Assembly: GCA_027296805.1 (NCBI GenBank)
Contig: JAPUIR010000109.1
Location: 1 to 7,928 of the forward strand
DNA length: 7,928 bases
Reading direction: 5' to 3'
DNA from: Chloroflexota bacterium
GTDB lineage: Bacteria; Chloroflexota; Dehalococcoidia; Bin125
Positions 6,275 through 7,928 of the stretch are shown in pieces; the stretch's first letter is position 1, and the number at the start of each line of letters is the position of its first letter. Both the position numbers and the translations under genes were made by a program. The notes beneath the pieces are model-generated. The model was not told the DNA's origin. It was given only the letters and a program-made list of their open reading frames with translations, and did not search any database.

Positions 6275-6853
6275 TCAGGACCCCGCCAAGCTGTCGATCA
6301 GCTCCTGCAGGTCCGCGCGTCGCGTCACCCCCGCCGGGTACGACAGGCCCCGGTTGCGCGGCCAATCGATCAGATCGACCGCCACACCGTTCCGCGCCAG
6401 CAGCGCCGCCGTAGCGGCGTCGTCCTCCACATGGCGCACGACGCCCAGCGCCTCCACCACAGCGCGCTTGAACTGCGGCGGCGCCAGGCCACTGTCATTC
6501 ATCACCAGATCGTGCAGATGCGACGCGATCCCCTGGCGCTCCAACCACGACTCCGTCGACCGGCGTCCACGCGCGTTTCGCGCTGTCAGCACGATCACGC
6601 GGTGTTCCCGAGTGGCGGCGGCTACGACCTCCGCCGCTAGTGGGAGGGCGGGGCGCAGTGAGTAGCGCAGGCGGTAGTACGTCGCCGCGAGGAGACTGTC
6701 CCAAGGTCGTGCCGATCCTGCGCGCGCGAGTCCCCCAGAAGGCGCCGGCTCAAGGTGTAGGTTGCGGTTGATGGTGAGGTTGCGTCCAAATGGTGGACGC
6801 GCCAGCACCCCGTCCAGATCAAACGACAAGAGCGGCAGCAATTCTTCGCTCAC
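6275..6853 (-). CDS. HAD-superfamily hydrolase (phosphatase-like)
   Basis: A 192-residue haloacid dehalogenase superfamily protein with all four motifs. Motif I is FDLDGV with nucleophile Asp12 and Asp14. Motif II is IVLTAR with Thr90. The motif III lysine is Lys129 (QFKRA). Motif IV is HVEDD at 141-145, with acidic residues to hold magnesium. The stretch between motifs I and II (about 17-80) is short and helical, so any cap is small. This layout resembles nucleotidase-like or phosphatase-like members rather than the large-cap dehalogenases. The substrate cannot be read from sequence. The start is GTG at 6853, with GAGGG four bases upstream lying partly within the stop region of the SDR gene (gap of 7 bases), which suggests translational coupling. 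It is followed after 20 bases by the SRPBCC-like gene. It could dephosphorylate an intermediate of the same pathway as the SDR, but that is inference. Confidence 0.83.
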   Translation of the reverse strand: MSEELLPLLSFDLDGVLARPPFGRNLTINRNLHLEPAPSGGLARAGSARPWDSLLAATYYRLRYSLRPALPLAAEVVAAATREHRVIVLTARNARGRRSTESWLERQGIASHLHDLVMNDSGLAPPQFKRAVVEALGVVRHVEDDAATAALLARNGVAVDLIDWPRNRGLSYPAGVTRRADLQELIDSLAGS

Positions 6854-6860
6854 GACGCCC

Positions 6861-7832
6861 TCAGATCCACCCGTGCTGGCGGTACCACGTCACCGTCTCC
6901 GCCAGCCCAGCGGCGAGCGTTGTCGGTGGTCGCCAGCCGGTCTGCTCCGTGAGGGCGGCCGAATCGCAGACCCAGGCGCTCTGGCTCAGCTCGCTGAAGC
7001 GCGACCGATCGAGCGTTGGTGTCCCCCCCCGCGCCCGCGCCCACAGCACGCTCCCGTGCGAAACAGCATTGAACACAACGGGCGGCAGCGGAATCTGTCG
7101 GATCGACCGCCCAAAGGCCACCCCCAGCGCATCGATCAGCTCCCGCCAGGTGTAAGACCCGCCCCCATCCGCCACATGGAAGACCGCAGGCTGCTCCGCC
7201 TCCGCCGTTAGCAACGTGGATATCGCTTCGGCGAGGTCGGGCGCGTAGATCATGCTCACGCGGTTGTGTCCGTCCCCGAAGCGCAGGAGATATCCCCGAC
7301 GCGCCATCTTGAAGAACGGCAGCAGCCCGGTATCCCGTGGGCCGTAGACCGCGGGGGGGCGCAACACCTGGACTTCGAGTTCGCCCGCCCGGGCCAGCAG
7401 CGCTTGCTCGCCGGCCTCCTTGGACCGCCCGTACGGCGTGATCGGATGAGGCTTGGCCGCGGGCGACTCCGCCTCCGCCGAGGGCCCCATCGCCGCCAGC
7501 GAGGACACGTAGACGAATCGCCGCACTCCGGCGCCCACCGCCGCCTCGGCCAGGGCTCGCGTGCCTTGCCCGTTCACCTCGCGATAGGTTCGCGCGTTCA
7601 CCGCGGAGGTCAGCCCCGCGACATGCACCACGGCTTCCACCCCGGAGCAAGCCCTGTCCAGCGCCGACCGATCCCGCAGGTCCGCCAGTACGGACTCGTA
7701 CTCCAGCGTCGCAAGCGGACCGAGATCGCTCGTCTCCCGCACACTGACCCGCAGCTCATGCCCGTCGGCGACGAGCTGCCGCGCGGTCTGACTGCCGACG
7801 AATCCGGTGGCTCCGGTCAGGAGGATGCGCAC
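6861..7832 (-). CDS. Extended SDR / NAD(P)-dependent epimerase-type reductase
   Basis: A 323-residue extended short-chain dehydrogenase with intact active site. The nucleotide-binding motif GATGFVG is at 7-13, D51 follows the second strand, and VVHVAGLTS at 68-76 is the usual active-site strand. SS is at 110-111, the catalytic Tyr134-x3-Lys138 (YGRSK) is present, and RPPAVYGPRD lies at 158-167. The C-terminus (WVCDSAALTEQTGWRP, then ETVTWYRQHGW) resembles the dihydroflavonol-reductase/3-beta-hydroxysteroid-dehydrogenase-like branch, including the ketoceramide reductase-like SDRs of sphingolipid-making bacteria. The start is GTG at 7832, since MRILLTGATGF begins the fold there. No strong ribosome site is seen, but the preceding gene ends only 6 bases away, so coupling is likely. 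The partner upstream is an AONS-family enzyme, suggesting that this SDR reduces the 2-amino-3-keto product. A short-chain threonine dehydrogenase role is an alternative. Confidence 0.88.
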   Translation of the reverse strand: MRILLTGATGFVGSQTARQLVADGHELRVSVRETSDLGPLATLEYESVLADLRDRSALDRACSGVEAVVHVAGLTSAVNARTYREVNGQGTRALAEAAVGAGVRRFVYVSSLAAMGPSAEAESPAAKPHPITPYGRSKEAGEQALLARAGELEVQVLRPPAVYGPRDTGLLPFFKMARRGYLLRFGDGHNRVSMIYAPDLAEAISTLLTAEAEQPAVFHVADGGGSYTWRELIDALGVAFGRSIRQIPLPPVVFNAVSHGSVLWARARGGTPTLDRSRFSELSQSAWVCDSAALTEQTGWRPPTTLAAGLAETVTWYRQHGWI

Positions 7833-7838
7833 GGGCGA

Positions 7839-7928
7839 TCAGATGATCCCGTGCCGATGGCCGATCTCCGCGAATATCTCCAGCGCGTGATCCAGCTGCT
7901 CGTCCGTGTGGGTGGCGATGTACGACGT
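7839..7928 (-). CDS. C-terminal fragment of an alpha-oxoamine synthase (AONS)-family PLP enzyme
   Basis: Only the last 29 codons lie in the window, and the gene continues beyond the right edge. The peptide (TSYIATHTDEQLDHALEIFA, then EIGHRHGII) has the pattern closing AONS-family proteins: a strand, then AxHTxEQLDxALxxF and a final helix ending xGII. The family includes glycine C-acetyltransferase (2-amino-3-ketobutyrate CoA ligase), 8-amino-7-oxononanoate synthase, 5-aminolevulinate synthase and serine palmitoyltransferase; the tail looks closest to the glycine C-acetyltransferase-like group. The TGA stop at 7839-7841 is 6 bases from the start of the SDR gene, so they form one operon. The catalytic domain with its PLP lysine is outside, so the exact member cannot be named. 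Confidence 0.65.
   Translation of the reverse strand, partial: TSYIATHTDEQLDHALEIFAEIGHRHGII

Noticed and set aside
7023..7030. Run of eight C (possible slippage or phase-variation tract)
   Set aside because: It encodes part of an Arg-Gly-Gly stretch in the SDR with the frame intact; short C/G runs are expected in such GC-rich DNA.

Overview
The window is GC-rich and densely coded, with ten supportable protein genes, one of them a short fragment at the right edge and one probably open at the left edge. I see no RNA genes, CRISPR array, insertion sequence or phage genes. Most G+C-rich codons, GTG/TTG starts and the gene mix (a GerW/YtfJ-like protein, an AmmeMemoRadiSam-type radical SAM enzyme, a secreted DUF4015-type glycosyl-hydrolase-like protein, an AONS-family enzyme next to an epimerase) suggest a high-GC bacterium of the Chloroflexota or a deep actinobacterial type. 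This placement is inference and is weak.

Left part (1-2498): a PAP2-type membrane phosphatase on the plus strand runs tail-to-tail, with a 4-base overlap, into an NAD(P)-binding SDR/epimerase-like gene on the minus strand that has lost the usual YxxxK pair. A 113-base gap separates it from a divergent two-gene plus-strand unit: a 96-residue protein with one C-terminal membrane helix, then a GerW/YtfJ-like protein that also ends in a membrane helix. This pair is the least explained module here and my best candidate for something undescribed.

Middle (2516-5779): a minus-strand AmrS-like radical SAM enzyme with three cysteine clusters, standing without its usual AMMECR1 and Memo partners inside the window. 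It is divergent from an alpha/beta hydrolase on the plus strand. The hydrolase converges, 6 bases apart, with a secreted two-domain protein (beta-sandwich plus DUF4015-type barrel) on the minus strand. A sigma70-like promoter carrying a perfect 13-base palindrome over its -35 box lies just upstream of that last gene.

Right part (5877-7928): a tight minus-strand operon, read right to left: the C-terminal end of an AONS-family PLP enzyme, an intact extended SDR, a small HAD-family hydrolase and a small SRPBCC/START-like protein. Gaps are 6, 7 and 20 bases. The pairing of an AONS-family acyltransferase with an epimerase-like reductase fits either amino-acid (ketobutyrate) metabolism or a lipid pathway of the sphingoid-base kind. 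The fragment is too short to decide.
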